A stretch of DNA of 64,000 nt, taken from positions 2,440,368 through 2,504,367 of the forward strand of contig NZ_KZ293963.1 in NCBI RefSeq assembly GCF_002352765.1. The letters are read 5' to 3'. Below are positions 35,499-44,297 of this stretch, piece after piece (within the stretch, counting starts at the first letter, position 1; each line of letters starts with the position of its first letter). A program made the translations under genes and the position numbers. The notes under the pieces are model-generated. The model was not told where the DNA came from. It searched no databases and saw only the letters and a list, made by a program, of their open reading frames with translations. The stretch is from Alteribacter populi. GTDB lineage: Bacteria > Bacillota > Bacilli > Bacillales > Salisediminibacteriaceae.

Positions 35499-36290
35499 TT
35501 ACATCCACTCCTCCTCCAGAGTCTGAAACTCGTCATCCATCTTCATTTCATTCATCCATAGTTCAATCCAATTATGAAATTCTGTATCCCCTTGGTGCAT
35601 TAAATATCCCATTTGTTCATTGGTGAAGGTGTCTATCGTAAAAGCTGCATATAAGTTATCGTCTTCCTTTGCATATAGGATCGCTTCCACACTATCTGTA
35701 ATCATGACATCAACTTCGCCGGTAGACACTTTCCCTGGAATCTCAAGATTATTTTCATGAACAATGATTTCTGCATCGTTAATATTGTTTGTTACAAATT
35801 CTTCATTTGTGCCACCTGGATTTACACCTATTTTAACTTCAGGTTGATCAATAGCTTCTAAACTGGAGTAATTATCAAAATCCTCTTCTCTAATTATGGC
35901 TGCTTTCCCAAAGTCCAAGTAAGATTCAGAAAGATGAGCACTTTTCTGACGTTCTAATGTACGAGTGATTCCCCCCATGGCGATATCAAACTTATCTTCC
36001 AACAAATCATCCATCAGAGTAGGCCAACTCGTTTCCACGAACTCTACTTCTACCCCTAAGTCTTCTCCTAATTTTTGAGCCACCTCAATATCATAGCCCT
36101 CATATTGCCCGGTCTCTGAATTAAAATAAGTAAATGGTTTATAGTCGCCTGTAGTACCGATAATTATTTTTTCTTCTTCAAGTATTCGATCAAGTCGATT
36201 GCTGTTATCCTCACTTTCACTTGAATTACAACTTGTTAAGACGATAGTCATTAAACATACAAATATCACACCACAATAGCCTTTTTTCAT
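35499..36290 (-). CDS. Amino-acid-type ABC transporter substrate-binding lipoprotein
   Basis: 263 residues from ATG 36290, chosen because AGGGGAA lies about 10 bp upstream; the frame could extend to 36341. Lipoprotein signal with lipobox LTSC is followed by a family 3 solute-binding domain: IIGTTGDYKPFTYFNSETGQ, GYDIEVAQKLGEDLGVEVEF, FDIAMGGITRTLERQ (conserved Arg for the alpha-carboxylate) and KIGVNPGGTNEEFV. It has no permease or ATPase beside it. The family binds amino acids or cyclic keto-acids; some members of this shape resemble cyclohexadienyl dehydratase, which would agree with the prephenate dehydratase nearby, but that is speculative. Confidence 0.85.
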   Translation of the reverse strand: MKKGYCGVIFVCLMTIVLTSCNSSESEDNSNRLDRILEEEKIIIGTTGDYKPFTYFNSETGQYEGYDIEVAQKLGEDLGVEVEFVETSWPTLMDDLLEDKFDIAMGGITRTLERQKSAHLSESYLDFGKAAIIREEDFDNYSSLEAIDQPEVKIGVNPGGTNEEFVTNNINDAEIIVHENNLEIPGKVSTGEVDVMITDSVEAILYAKEDDNLYAAFTIDTFTNEQMGYLMHQGDTEFHNWIELWMNEMKMDDEFQTLEEEWM

Positions 36291-36340
36291 TTGATACATC
36301 TTCCCCTTTTTTGAGAATGTATTCATTTCACATATATTCA

Positions 36341-36681
36341 AACATGCCTGTTTTATGATTCATCAATATGTCTAACGTATGGATCCCTATTCAACTATGT
36401 ACTAATTTTTTTACGAATGTACGACGTTAGTCTGGTCAAATAAAACAAGTACATTACTCTCGCCCTTTCATTCCAGCTTTTTAAAACAACCCATCCTCGA
36501 TGAATGAATAAAAATTCATATAGAAACCCAAAACCCAACCAAACCTCCCCTGTAATTCGACTAATTCTACCAACTTCACCAACGATAAAACTCCTAAACT
36601 CTCGACAAATTCTGGATGATGACTGGAACAAAATCGATCCGTATTAACATTTTAATTTATACAATATTATAAATATTTATG
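36341..36681. other. Divergent intergenic region
   Basis: About 340 bp, A+T-rich, between the lone binding protein and the TAXI-TRAP operon. No credible gene is present; a 78-codon frame on the minus strand lacks a ribosome binding site and family likeness. The TRAP promoter and cre site lie at its right end. Confidence 0.4.
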
Positions 36682-36710
36682 TTGACAAGCGTTTTTGGAA
36701 GCGGTACCAT
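36682..36710 (+). promoter_or_regulatory. Sigma-A promoter of the TAXI-TRAP operon
   Basis: TTGACA (36682-36687), a 17-bp spacer and TACCAT (36705-36710). The perfect -35 box and correct spacing support it. The -10 box overlaps the cre site. Confidence 0.6.
36696..36709. promoter_or_regulatory. cre site with full consensus, inside the TRAP promoter
   Basis: TGGAAGCGGTACCA fits TGNNANCGNTNNCA at every defined position. It covers the spacer end and -10 box of the TAXI-TRAP promoter, predicting CcpA repression. Confidence 0.7.
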
Positions 36711-36781
36711 TATTTATAACATTTTTGGAACGTCGGGGTGAAATACCATCATATAAATACACCGCATTTCTGGAGGTTCTT

Positions 36782-38749
36782 ATGGAAATATCGCAAAAGT
36801 TATTTAGCAAAAAAAGAGATAAAGGTATAAAGAACCATGATAATGAAGAAAAAACCCGTCATTATATTGGTCGATTTAGTATTTTAATTGCTTGTCTAGC
36901 AGTCATTTGGTCTTGCTTCCAACTTTATGCTGCTGGAACGGGGGCTTTAGATGCTATAAGATTGAGAGCTACCCATATTATCTTTTTGTTAATACTAACT
37001 TTTTTACTTTTTCCAATCCATAAGAAATCGCCTTTGAAAGTAAGAGTTCCTCCTGTAGTAGATATTGCGCTTATTGCTTTAAGTATCTTCTCATATGGAT
37101 ATTTAATCGCCAATTATAATGAGATTGTGATGCGTGGAGGTTACTTATACACGTTAGATTATATAGTTGGAGCCATCGCAATCATATTAATTTTTGAAGC
37201 AGGGAGACGTGTTGTTGGAAACTTAGCGGTTCTTGCGCTTGTTTTCTTACTTTATAATTTTATGGGCCCTATGATACCAGGGGATTTCGGTCATGGTGGT
37301 TTTTCAATAAACAGAGTCATTGATCATATGTTTTGGGGCAGTCAAGGTATACTTGGTATCGCGATTGGCGTTTCCTCAACCTTTGTATTTTTATTTATTT
37401 TATTCGGTGCCTTTCTAAGACTTAGTGGTTTTAGTCAATTTGTCAATGATCTGGCCTTAACCATTGCTGGACGTTCACCTGGTGGACCAGCAAAAGTAGC
37501 TGTGTTAGCGAGCAGCCTAATGGGGATGATTAATGGCAGTGCATTAGCTAACGTGGCGACAACGGGTACGATTACGATTCCTCTAATGAAAAAGAATGGA
37601 TATACTGCTAGATTTGCAGCTGCAGTGGAAGCTGTGGCTTCGACAGGTGGTCAATTTGCTCCCCCTATTATGGGAGCGGCTGGTTTTGTAATGGCAGAAT
37701 ACTTAGGTGTACCTTACACAACCGTGATGTTAGCCGCCATTGCGCCAGCTTTTCTTTACTATGTGACGGTAATCATGATTGTCCATTTCGAAGCCAAACT
37801 CAATGGATTAAAAGGGATTTCTAAAGAAAATATTCCGAATATTATAAAAGTAATAAAAAGTCAAGGGCATTTAGTGATTCCACTTGTAGTTTTAATTACA
37901 ATGCTGTTCTCAGGCTATACCCCATTATACGCAGCGGTATTTTCGATACTGGCTTGTGTTGTTGCAAGTTGGATAAGAAAAGAAACTCGTATGGGAGTTA
38001 AGAAGATTTTTAAAGCCCTTGAAGAAGGAGCAAAAGGAGCAATCGGAGTAGGTGTTGCTTGTGCAATCATCGGCATCGTTATAGGAACGGTTTCGTTAAG
38101 TGGTTTAGGGCTTACTTTTGGCTACACCATACTAGAATATGTAAACGAAAGTCTATTTTTAGCTGGATTGTTAGTTATGCTGATGAGCATTGTGTTAGGT
38201 ATGGGCGTACCAGGTGTTGCAGCTTATATTATCGTCGCAACCGTTTCCACGCCAATTTTAATTGAACTTGGAGTAGCCCCTCTTGCAGCGCATATGTTTG
38301 TACTCATTTACGCATCTCTATCAAATATTACGCCACCGGTGGCTCTTGCATCATACGTGGCAGCGGGCATTGCAAAAACGAATCAGAACAACGTTTCATA
38401 TACCGCTGTAAAGCTTGGATTAACTGGATTCATTATCCCATTTTTCTTTCTTTATCATCCGGCATTACTGTTTGATGGGACAAATTTGCTTAATTTCATC
38501 ATCGCATTATCAACTGCAACAATAGGAGTAATCTCTTTATCTAGTGGACTTCAAGGTTGGTTATATACTCAAAACTCATTGTTACAGAGGTTAATATTAA
38601 TCACCATTGCTTTTCTAATGATAGAATCTTCTTTCGTTTTTGATGTTATTGGTATAGCGCTCTTCCTCTTCATTTTAGTATGGCAAATCGTCACTGTTAA
38701 GAGAGTGAAACAAAACAGTGTATCCGTTTACGGAGGTGATGGGATTTAA
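36782..38749 (+). CDS. TRAP transporter fused permease (TAXI type, DctQ-DctM fusion)
   Basis: 655 residues from ATG 36782, which follows GGAGG by 5 bp; the frame is open 29 codons further upstream without a start signal. The first part has four helices (DctQ-like), then the large DctM-like domain: FGAFLRLSGFSQFVNDLALT, LMGMINGSALANVATTGTI, STGGQFAPPIMGAAGFVMAE, GMGVPGVAAYIIVATVSTPI and SNITPPVALASYVAAGIAKT. Fused permeases of this type work with TAXI-family binding proteins, encoded immediately downstream. Substrates of TAXI systems are often dicarboxylates or aromatic keto-acids, but this one is unknown. Confidence 0.92.
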   Translation: MEISQKLFSKKRDKGIKNHDNEEKTRHYIGRFSILIACLAVIWSCFQLYAAGTGALDAIRLRATHIIFLLILTFLLFPIHKKSPLKVRVPPVVDIALIALSIFSYGYLIANYNEIVMRGGYLYTLDYIVGAIAIILIFEAGRRVVGNLAVLALVFLLYNFMGPMIPGDFGHGGFSINRVIDHMFWGSQGILGIAIGVSSTFVFLFILFGAFLRLSGFSQFVNDLALTIAGRSPGGPAKVAVLASSLMGMINGSALANVATTGTITIPLMKKNGYTARFAAAVEAVASTGGQFAPPIMGAAGFVMAEYLGVPYTTVMLAAIAPAFLYYVTVIMIVHFEAKLNGLKGISKENIPNIIKVIKSQGHLVIPLVVLITMLFSGYTPLYAAVFSILACVVASWIRKETRMGVKKIFKALEEGAKGAIGVGVACAIIGIVIGTVSLSGLGLTFGYTILEYVNESLFLAGLLVMLMSIVLGMGVPGVAAYIIVATVSTPILIELGVAPLAAHMFVLIYASLSNITPPVALASYVAAGIAKTNQNNVSYTAVKLGLTGFIIPFFFLYHPALLFDGTNLLNFIIALSTATIGVISLSSGLQGWLYTQNSLLQRLILITIAFLMIESSFVFDVIGIALFLFILVWQIVTVKRVKQNSVSVYGGDGI

Positions 38750-38791
38750 TATGTAGAAGGAAAATTAATAGATTTAATGGAGGTTTTATAA

Positions 38792-39784
38792 GTGATTAAA
38801 TTCAGTAAAGGTATTCTATTCTTATTATTCATCGTCGTTCTCATTGGATGCTCTGACCAAGAAGCATCAAACGGGCAATCAAATGATCATGAGCGGACAG
38901 AGCTAAGGTTTCCAACGGCTGGTACAACGGGAACTATCTACCCTTTAGGTGCATCTATGGCAAATCTTTGGAGTAATGAAATAGAAGAAATACGGGTGAA
39001 TGCTCAAGCTTCTAACGGAGGAGTTGATAACTTAAATATGTTAATGGATGGAGAAGCCCATGTTTCTTTCGCTACTGCCGGAATCGTTTGGGAAGCTTTT
39101 AATGGTGAAAATACTTTTGAAGGGCGTCAATATGAGAATGTTCGTGTAATAGCGGGTTTATATTACAACCCAAATCAATTTGTTGTAAGAGAAGACTCCG
39201 GAATCTCGAGTATTGGAGACATTAAGGACAAAAACTTTGTACCAGGAGCTTCTGGAAGTACACCTGAGGTTGAATCCTCCATTATTTTACCTAAGTATGG
39301 CATTAACTACCCTGAAGATATTAATGAAACATACGTTGGTTTTACGGAGGCAATTGATTTAATGAGAAATAACCAAGTAGATGGAGCTGTAATTCAAGCA
39401 GGGTTACCTACTGCTGCAGTTTCTGAAATGACTTCAACTGCTGATGGAAAATTACTTGGTATAGAAGAAGAAATCCGAAAACAGTTATTAGAAGAATATC
39501 CTTGGTATTCAGAAGTAACGATTCCTGCTGGCACATACGATAATCAGGAAAATGCTGTTGAAACTCTTGGAATTAAAATGCTCTTAATTACTGATTCTTC
39601 TGTTTCAGAAGATCAAGTTTACAATTTAACTAAAACATTCTGGGAAGGTTTAAGCGAGCTAGAGTCTTCTCATTCTATCGTCGAACAAATTGAGTTAGAG
39701 AATGCTGTTACTGAATTAGCTGACATTCCTCTTCATGAAGGCTCCTTAAGATATTATGAAGAACAAGGGCTTGATATAGAGTAA
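38792..39784 (+). CDS. TAXI-family TRAP substrate-binding lipoprotein
   Basis: 330 residues, starting at GTG 38792 behind GGAGG. Lipoprotein signal with IGC lipobox. TAXI features are LRFPTAGTTGTIYPLGASMA near residue 47-66, then RVNAQASNGGVDNLNMLMDG, ISSIGDIKDKNFVPGASGS and TAGIVWEAFNG. It delivers the substrate to the fused permease 42 bp upstream. The first ~35 residues of the mature protein are polar and acidic, like the other lipoproteins in the window. Confidence 0.92.
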   Translation: MIKFSKGILFLLFIVVLIGCSDQEASNGQSNDHERTELRFPTAGTTGTIYPLGASMANLWSNEIEEIRVNAQASNGGVDNLNMLMDGEAHVSFATAGIVWEAFNGENTFEGRQYENVRVIAGLYYNPNQFVVREDSGISSIGDIKDKNFVPGASGSTPEVESSIILPKYGINYPEDINETYVGFTEAIDLMRNNQVDGAVIQAGLPTAAVSEMTSTADGKLLGIEEEIRKQLLEEYPWYSEVTIPAGTYDNQENAVETLGIKMLLITDSSVSEDQVYNLTKTFWEGLSELESSHSIVEQIELENAVTELADIPLHEGSLRYYEEQGLDIE

Positions 39785-39810
39785 AAACTTCGTAAACTTA
39801 GGTGGTTATG

Positions 39811-40692
39811 ATGGTAAAACAAAAAAAGGTAATCGGATACTTAGGTCCGATTGGGACGTTTACTGAACTAGCTGTTGATAAAGTATTTAAAAAAGATGAA
39901 GTAAAAGTTGTACCTTTTAATACCCTTCCCGAATGTTTGTTTTCAGCAAATAAAAGAAATACCGATTTTACTGTAGTTCCAATTGAAAATTCTATCGGCG
40001 GTTCAGTAAATTTAACGATTGATTGGTTAATTCATAAAATCAATGTTCCTATACAAGGAGAAGTTAGAATCTCTATTGACCAAGACTTATTAGTCCATAA
40101 ACATAATTACCACTTAGAAAAACGTGATTTTAAAATCATTTATTCTCACCCACAAGCGATCAGTCAATGCAGTAACTTCCTACGAAAAAACTACCCTAAA
40201 GCAGAACTTAGCTATACAGAAAGTACGGCTGAAGCAGCAAGCATCATTTCAAAAAACTCAGACCAACCTTGGTTAGCAATTGCTAATTGCAATGCTCGTA
40301 ACATTTACAGCTTGGATCTCTATGAGAAAGAAATTCAGGATTATCCTACCAATACGACACGTTTTGTAATTTTAGGAAATGAAAAACTTACTATTAAAAG
40401 TAAATCCACTAAATCTTCTATTTTATTAACATTAAAAGAAGGCTTGATGTTACATCAGATTTTAGAAAAATATTCTTTAAATGGGCTTGAACTCACGAAA
40501 ATTGAGTCTGCACCAATGAAAACAGAGATGGGGAAATATTTTTACTTCCTAGACTACAATACGAGCGGACCTAACCAAAGAACTTTATTTGATAAATGCT
40601 GCAAAGAAATAGAGAGACTTGGGTGTCCCATTCGCAGACTAGGTACCTACCCTTGTTTTAAACACCAGGAAAGAAAAAAGATCCTATCATAA
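39811..40692 (+). CDS. pheA: Prephenate dehydratase (PheA) with ACT domain
   Basis: About 293 residues. The catalytic domain has GYLGPIGTFTELAV near the start, VVPIENSIGGSVNLTIDWL and the conserved NTTRFVILG, followed by an ACT regulatory domain (SSILLTLKEGLMLHQILEKY, then KIESAPMKTEMGKYFYFLDY, a variant of the usual ESRP Phe-binding motif). It converts prephenate to phenylpyruvate. Start: ATG 39811 is preferred over 39808 and GTG 39802 because of the spacing to AGGTGG. It follows the TAXI gene after about 26 bp, so it is probably in the same operon. The reading ESAP in place of ESRP may change feedback inhibition. Confidence 0.88.
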   Translation: MVKQKKVIGYLGPIGTFTELAVDKVFKKDEVKVVPFNTLPECLFSANKRNTDFTVVPIENSIGGSVNLTIDWLIHKINVPIQGEVRISIDQDLLVHKHNYHLEKRDFKIIYSHPQAISQCSNFLRKNYPKAELSYTESTAEAASIISKNSDQPWLAIANCNARNIYSLDLYEKEIQDYPTNTTRFVILGNEKLTIKSKSTKSSILLTLKEGLMLHQILEKYSLNGLELTKIESAPMKTEMGKYFYFLDYNTSGPNQRTLFDKCCKEIERLGCPIRRLGTYPCFKHQERKKILS

Positions 40693-40702
40693 TGTAGGTC
40701 GA

Positions 40703-40754
40703 GGTGCCTGACCCCTACCGCGTTAATGCTGCGCAGCGGTGGGGGTCAGGCACC
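40703..40754. repeat. R1 hairpin repeat, copy e, between convergent operons
   Basis: Arms GGTGCCTGACCCCTACCGC and GCGGTGGGGGTCAGGCACC, one mismatched pair, followed by TTTT. It begins 10 bp after the pheA stop and ends 3 bp before the capE stop, consistent with a bidirectional terminator. Confidence 0.88.
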
Positions 40755-40757
40755 TTT

Positions 40758-40919
40758 TCAATTTACTTCTATTAAATGTTGCTCTTCTTCTAATAATTTA
40801 TCGATGTCCTTTTTTTCTTCTTCTGAGATTGTTCTCTCATGTTTAAAACCAATCAAAAAGGCTGTAAACAGTGTTAATACGACTACCGGATAAAGGATTT
40901 TCATCATTTTTTTCAACAC
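40758..40919 (-). CDS. capE: CapE/PgsE-like small membrane protein of the capsule operon
   Basis: 53 residues, read directly from the sequence because it is too short for ordinary gene calls. GTG at 40919 shares its first base with the TAG stop of capD (TAGTG), and AGGAG lies 6 bp upstream, so it is translationally coupled. One membrane helix (MMKILYPVVVLTLFTAFLIG) is followed by a charged tail FKHERTISEEEKKDIDKLL rich in Glu and Lys. B. subtilis PgsE and B. anthracis CapE have the same size, helix and charged tail and also end their operons. They are required for or stimulate polyglutamate formation. Confidence 0.75.
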   Translation of the reverse strand: MLKKMMKILYPVVVLTLFTAFLIGFKHERTISEEEKKDIDKLLEEEQHLIEVN

Positions 40920-42610
40920 TAATCACTCCTGTTATTTTCTTCCCAACTACCGTTTCTACGCGGGTCAGCACCACCGTGTACTTCACCACTTTCATGATCT
41001 ATGACTAGAAGATTAACACTGCCAAAATTAAATGTATTATTTGAATGGTTAATTTGATATCCTTTATCTCTCATATTATCCATCTCTCGATCATCTTCTG
41101 TGAATAATGTATCCTCATAAACTTCTAAATAAAACCGTGGTGCATCTATGGCGTGCTGAACGGGTTCTTCATTTACAATAGTTCGAACTAACGTTTGTGT
41201 AATAACTGAAGAGATTCGGCGTCCCCCTGCACTCCCGATCCCAATGATAGGTTTATGATCATGTGCAAGAATACTCGGAGCCATATGACTATTTGATCTC
41301 TTTCCACGCTCTTCTCGATTAGGTGATGACTGACGATCACTAAAGTTATGCATCTGATTATTCATAAAAAAACCATCTACATAGATTCCAGAACCAAAAA
41401 AGTTACTAAGTGTGTTCGTAATTGACACCATCGTGCCATCTTTATCCACGACAACAAAATGAGTGGTGTTCGAATGCCCATCCCGATCTCCTTGTGTATC
41501 TAGCTGTGATTGAAATTTCTCATCCTTCACTTCGGAATTGATGGTTTCAGACAAGTCCATACTGTGCTCAATTGAAGAAAGATCTTCTTCTTGAACGGAT
41601 ACAAAATCAGGATCCCCAATGTATTCATTCTTTTCCTTGTGTACCCGTCTGTTAATTTCTCCTAATAAGTGTGCAAACTCTTCATGGTCCTCGCTTGCTT
41701 TTTCAATGCCTAAGATTTCGGCCATTTGTAGAGATTGGATTAACATAGTCCCACTTGATGGAGCTGGGGGAGAATAGACATCATAACCGTAAAAAGATCC
41801 TTTAATCGGTTCCCTTATTTTCACCTCATAAGATTTAAAATCCTCAACTTCTAACCCAGACACTTGACTAGCTATACTTTCCCCGACCTTTCCTTGATAA
41901 AAAACGTCAGCACCTTCTTCCATAACCAAGCGCAACGTTTCACTAAATTCCTCTTGAATCAACGTCTCACCGGATCGAATAGGCAATCCATCTGGATAAA
42001 ATAAAGGCAGATCATTAACTGGCATACGGTATGAGGCATCAATTAATCGTCTTTCAATGATTCCATCTATTTCAATCCCATTTTCAGCAAGCTCTACTGA
42101 TGGTTCAATTAATTTTTCAAATGGTATAGAACCAAAATCCTTGTGCACTTTATCCATACCCGCTATAAACCCTGGTACTCCAATCCCACTAGGGGGGGCT
42201 GGTCCACTTACCGGCGCCATGGCCCTGTAATCATAAACAATTGGCTCTTCATCTACTGGGTGAACCATTAAAACACCATCACCACCTATCCCGGAGGCAT
42301 ATGGCTCCAATGTGGCTAAGGCAAAGGCGATCGCTATCGTTGCATCAATCGCATTTCCACCGTTCTCTAAGATGTTCATCCCAATTTCAGTAGCAATTGG
42401 ATTATCAGAGGATACCCCATAATGGTATTCAACCTCATCATTTATATAGTCGGGACGATGTTCGGGCACGCTAGAAATCGTGACATCATGCTTATCGCGG
42501 CTATTATCCAAGTAAAAAAATATCACCGTGCCTGCTACGATTCCAACAAATAATAGAGTTAAGAATAGGACTATTCTATTTTTGAGAAGATTTTCTTTAA
42601 GCTTAAGCAT
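40919..42610 (-). CDS. capD: CapD-like gamma-glutamyltranspeptidase
   Basis: 563 residues. An N-terminal membrane anchor (KNRIVLFLTLLFVGIVAGTV) is followed by the GGT fold: GNAIDATIAIAFALATLEP, GIGGDGVLMV, YSPPAPSSGTMLIQSLQMAE, and the autoprocessing site before the catalytic Thr in GHSNTTHFVVVDKDG, then GSAGGRRI. In B. anthracis CapD cleaves poly-gamma-glutamate and attaches it covalently to peptidoglycan. The order capB-capC-capA-capD-capE here is the anthracis one, which favours a bound capsule over released polymer. It follows capA by 6 bp. A plain glutathione hydrolase role is less likely in this context. Confidence 0.88.
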   Translation of the reverse strand: MLKLKENLLKNRIVLFLTLLFVGIVAGTVIFFYLDNSRDKHDVTISSVPEHRPDYINDEVEYHYGVSSDNPIATEIGMNILENGGNAIDATIAIAFALATLEPYASGIGGDGVLMVHPVDEEPIVYDYRAMAPVSGPAPPSGIGVPGFIAGMDKVHKDFGSIPFEKLIEPSVELAENGIEIDGIIERRLIDASYRMPVNDLPLFYPDGLPIRSGETLIQEEFSETLRLVMEEGADVFYQGKVGESIASQVSGLEVEDFKSYEVKIREPIKGSFYGYDVYSPPAPSSGTMLIQSLQMAEILGIEKASEDHEEFAHLLGEINRRVHKEKNEYIGDPDFVSVQEEDLSSIEHSMDLSETINSEVKDEKFQSQLDTQGDRDGHSNTTHFVVVDKDGTMVSITNTLSNFFGSGIYVDGFFMNNQMHNFSDRQSSPNREERGKRSNSHMAPSILAHDHKPIIGIGSAGGRRISSVITQTLVRTIVNEEPVQHAIDAPRFYLEVYEDTLFTEDDREMDNMRDKGYQINHSNNTFNFGSVNLLVIDHESGEVHGGADPRRNGSWEENNRSD

Positions 42611-42616
42611 GCCGCC

Positions 42617-43789
42617 CTACCTTTCGATTTTTTTTACTAGTTTCCCCTCCTCTTTATTCCATTCTTCATTAAAACTTGAACTATAAATAAAGTTCTCACT
42701 GACTTTGTTAAATATCTTTTCTTGCCTATATTTATTGGTAACGGGTCTTGGTTGAGTTTCATCAATATACATTGGATGGACTTCCAATTTGATGTGATCA
42801 TCGAAAAGTCTATATTGAAATACTGCGGTTTCCCGAGTCATAGACCACCCTTGATCAAAGATAAAATTACCAAGTCCATAAAGAATGACTGCATCATCAT
42901 AAACTTCGACTGGTTGTAACACATGAGCATTGTGACCGATAATTAAGTCTGCTCCTGCTTCAACCATCGCGTATGCCATATCACGTTGCCGTGGATGAAT
43001 GTTATTATCATAGCCTTCACCCCAATGTGCGTGAACCATAACAAAATCAGCATTTTCAGCGGCTGCTTTTATATCTGGTATAAAATATTGCGGTTCTAAC
43101 GGAACAACTCCTTCTTTGTACGAAGTAGCACGCAGTTCCTCGCTAATATAAGCATCATTAAATCCCAAGGTTGCCACAGTCATACCATTCACTTGCTCAT
43201 AATGGATCTTTCTTGCTTCATCAATATTTAATCCCGCTCCTACAGTAGGAAGATCCAAAGATTGAAAAGTTTCAATTGTATCAAAAACTCCAGAGATCCC
43301 GTAATCCACCATATTGTTGTTAGCTAGGTTTACACTTGTAAAGCCAGCTTCTTTTACAGCCTCTGCAGCTTCCGTATCTGCGTGTAAGGTAACTTGTTTA
43401 TCAATTCGATCTTCTTCATAATGACGATAATCATCAATCAGTACAGGGTGTTGAAAGTTACCCGTCACTAAATCCGTTTGTTCAAAAAGAGGCTCGGCAT
43501 GTTCAAACGGATATTGTGAACCCTTTCGTTCTACAACGTCATTCACCCAACGCCCCAACATCATATCGCCCACCATACTAATTGACAAAACACTTTCGTC
43601 ATTTACATCGCTATATTGGCTGGCATTTACTACTTCCGATTCCATCTTTGATAAGGTTTGGTACAATCCAATAATAAGGACACATGCAAATAAAGTAATG
43701 ATCGAATCTCGAAAAGCAGTCTTCTTATGCTTTTTAATCCTTCTTAAATGTTTTTCTTTGAACGTAAATGACCGATTTTGGTTAATCAC
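42617..43789 (-). CDS. capA: Poly-gamma-glutamate synthesis protein CapA/PgsA
   Basis: 390 residues starting at GTG 43789 behind AGGAGG. One membrane anchor near residues 30-48 is followed by the CapA metallophosphatase-like domain: SISMVGDMMLGRWVNDVVER, FTSVNLANNNMVDYGISGVF, VMVHAHWGEGYDNNIHPRQ and LIIGHNAHVLQPVEVY, with the metal-binding His/Asp residues. CapA is required for export of polyglutamate. It lies 23 bp downstream of capC and 6 bp upstream of capD. Confidence 0.94.
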   Translation of the reverse strand: MINQNRSFTFKEKHLRRIKKHKKTAFRDSIITLFACVLIIGLYQTLSKMESEVVNASQYSDVNDESVLSISMVGDMMLGRWVNDVVERKGSQYPFEHAEPLFEQTDLVTGNFQHPVLIDDYRHYEEDRIDKQVTLHADTEAAEAVKEAGFTSVNLANNNMVDYGISGVFDTIETFQSLDLPTVGAGLNIDEARKIHYEQVNGMTVATLGFNDAYISEELRATSYKEGVVPLEPQYFIPDIKAAAENADFVMVHAHWGEGYDNNIHPRQRDMAYAMVEAGADLIIGHNAHVLQPVEVYDDAVILYGLGNFIFDQGWSMTRETAVFQYRLFDDHIKLEVHPMYIDETQPRPVTNKYRQEKIFNKVSENFIYSSSFNEEWNKEEGKLVKKIER

Positions 43790-43812
43790 GAAACGTCATA
43801 CCTCCTACTTGC

Positions 43813-44262
43813 CTAAAACAATTGATAAATTAAAACGACCAAGAAAGTAATTCCACTTAAGAAAAGGGTTGATGTAATCGTTGGGATCACACCTTGCCTT
43901 TGTATCGTATTAGCAATTAATCCGGGTACGATAATTCCTAATCCACGGAACTCATTAATAACAAACGGCATCACAGGATAAAAGTAATCAAAAATCATTT
44001 TCAATATCATCCCAGCGACCATCATAGCCGCAAACTTACGCCTGCCATATAAAGTCACATACCTTCCGACAACCTTCGTTACAAGTAAAAACGTAATCAC
44101 ACTTATTCCTAAAACGACAACCAAAAAAATCGGTTGATCAAAGATTAACGCCAAGTAGCCCGGAATGATTAATCCTGCCGGTAGCACACCAAATTTTTCG
44201 GTAAATAACAGGCTTACCAGCACTCCGATTATGAGTGCTACATATAACTCTCCTCCAAACAT
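43813..44262 (-). CDS. capC: Poly-gamma-glutamate synthesis protein CapC/PgsC
   Basis: 149 residues, almost all hydrophobic, about five membrane helices. The start MFGGELYVALIIGVLVSLLF and AGLIIPGYLALIF are typical of CapC. It forms the membrane part of the synthase with CapB. GGAGG precedes the ATG. It follows capB by 35 bp. Confidence 0.94.
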   Translation of the reverse strand: MFGGELYVALIIGVLVSLLFTEKFGVLPAGLIIPGYLALIFDQPIFLVVVLGISVITFLLVTKVVGRYVTLYGRRKFAAMMVAGMILKMIFDYFYPVMPFVINEFRGLGIIVPGLIANTIQRQGVIPTITSTLFLSGITFLVVLIYQLF

Positions 44263-44297
44263 TGCAATCCTCCAGGTTAATAAAAATTATTGTAAAA

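Noticed and set aside
16506..40754. R1 copies considered as CRISPR repeats or attachment sites
   Set aside because: They are kilobases apart, without spacers or cas genes, and not associated with integrase genes.
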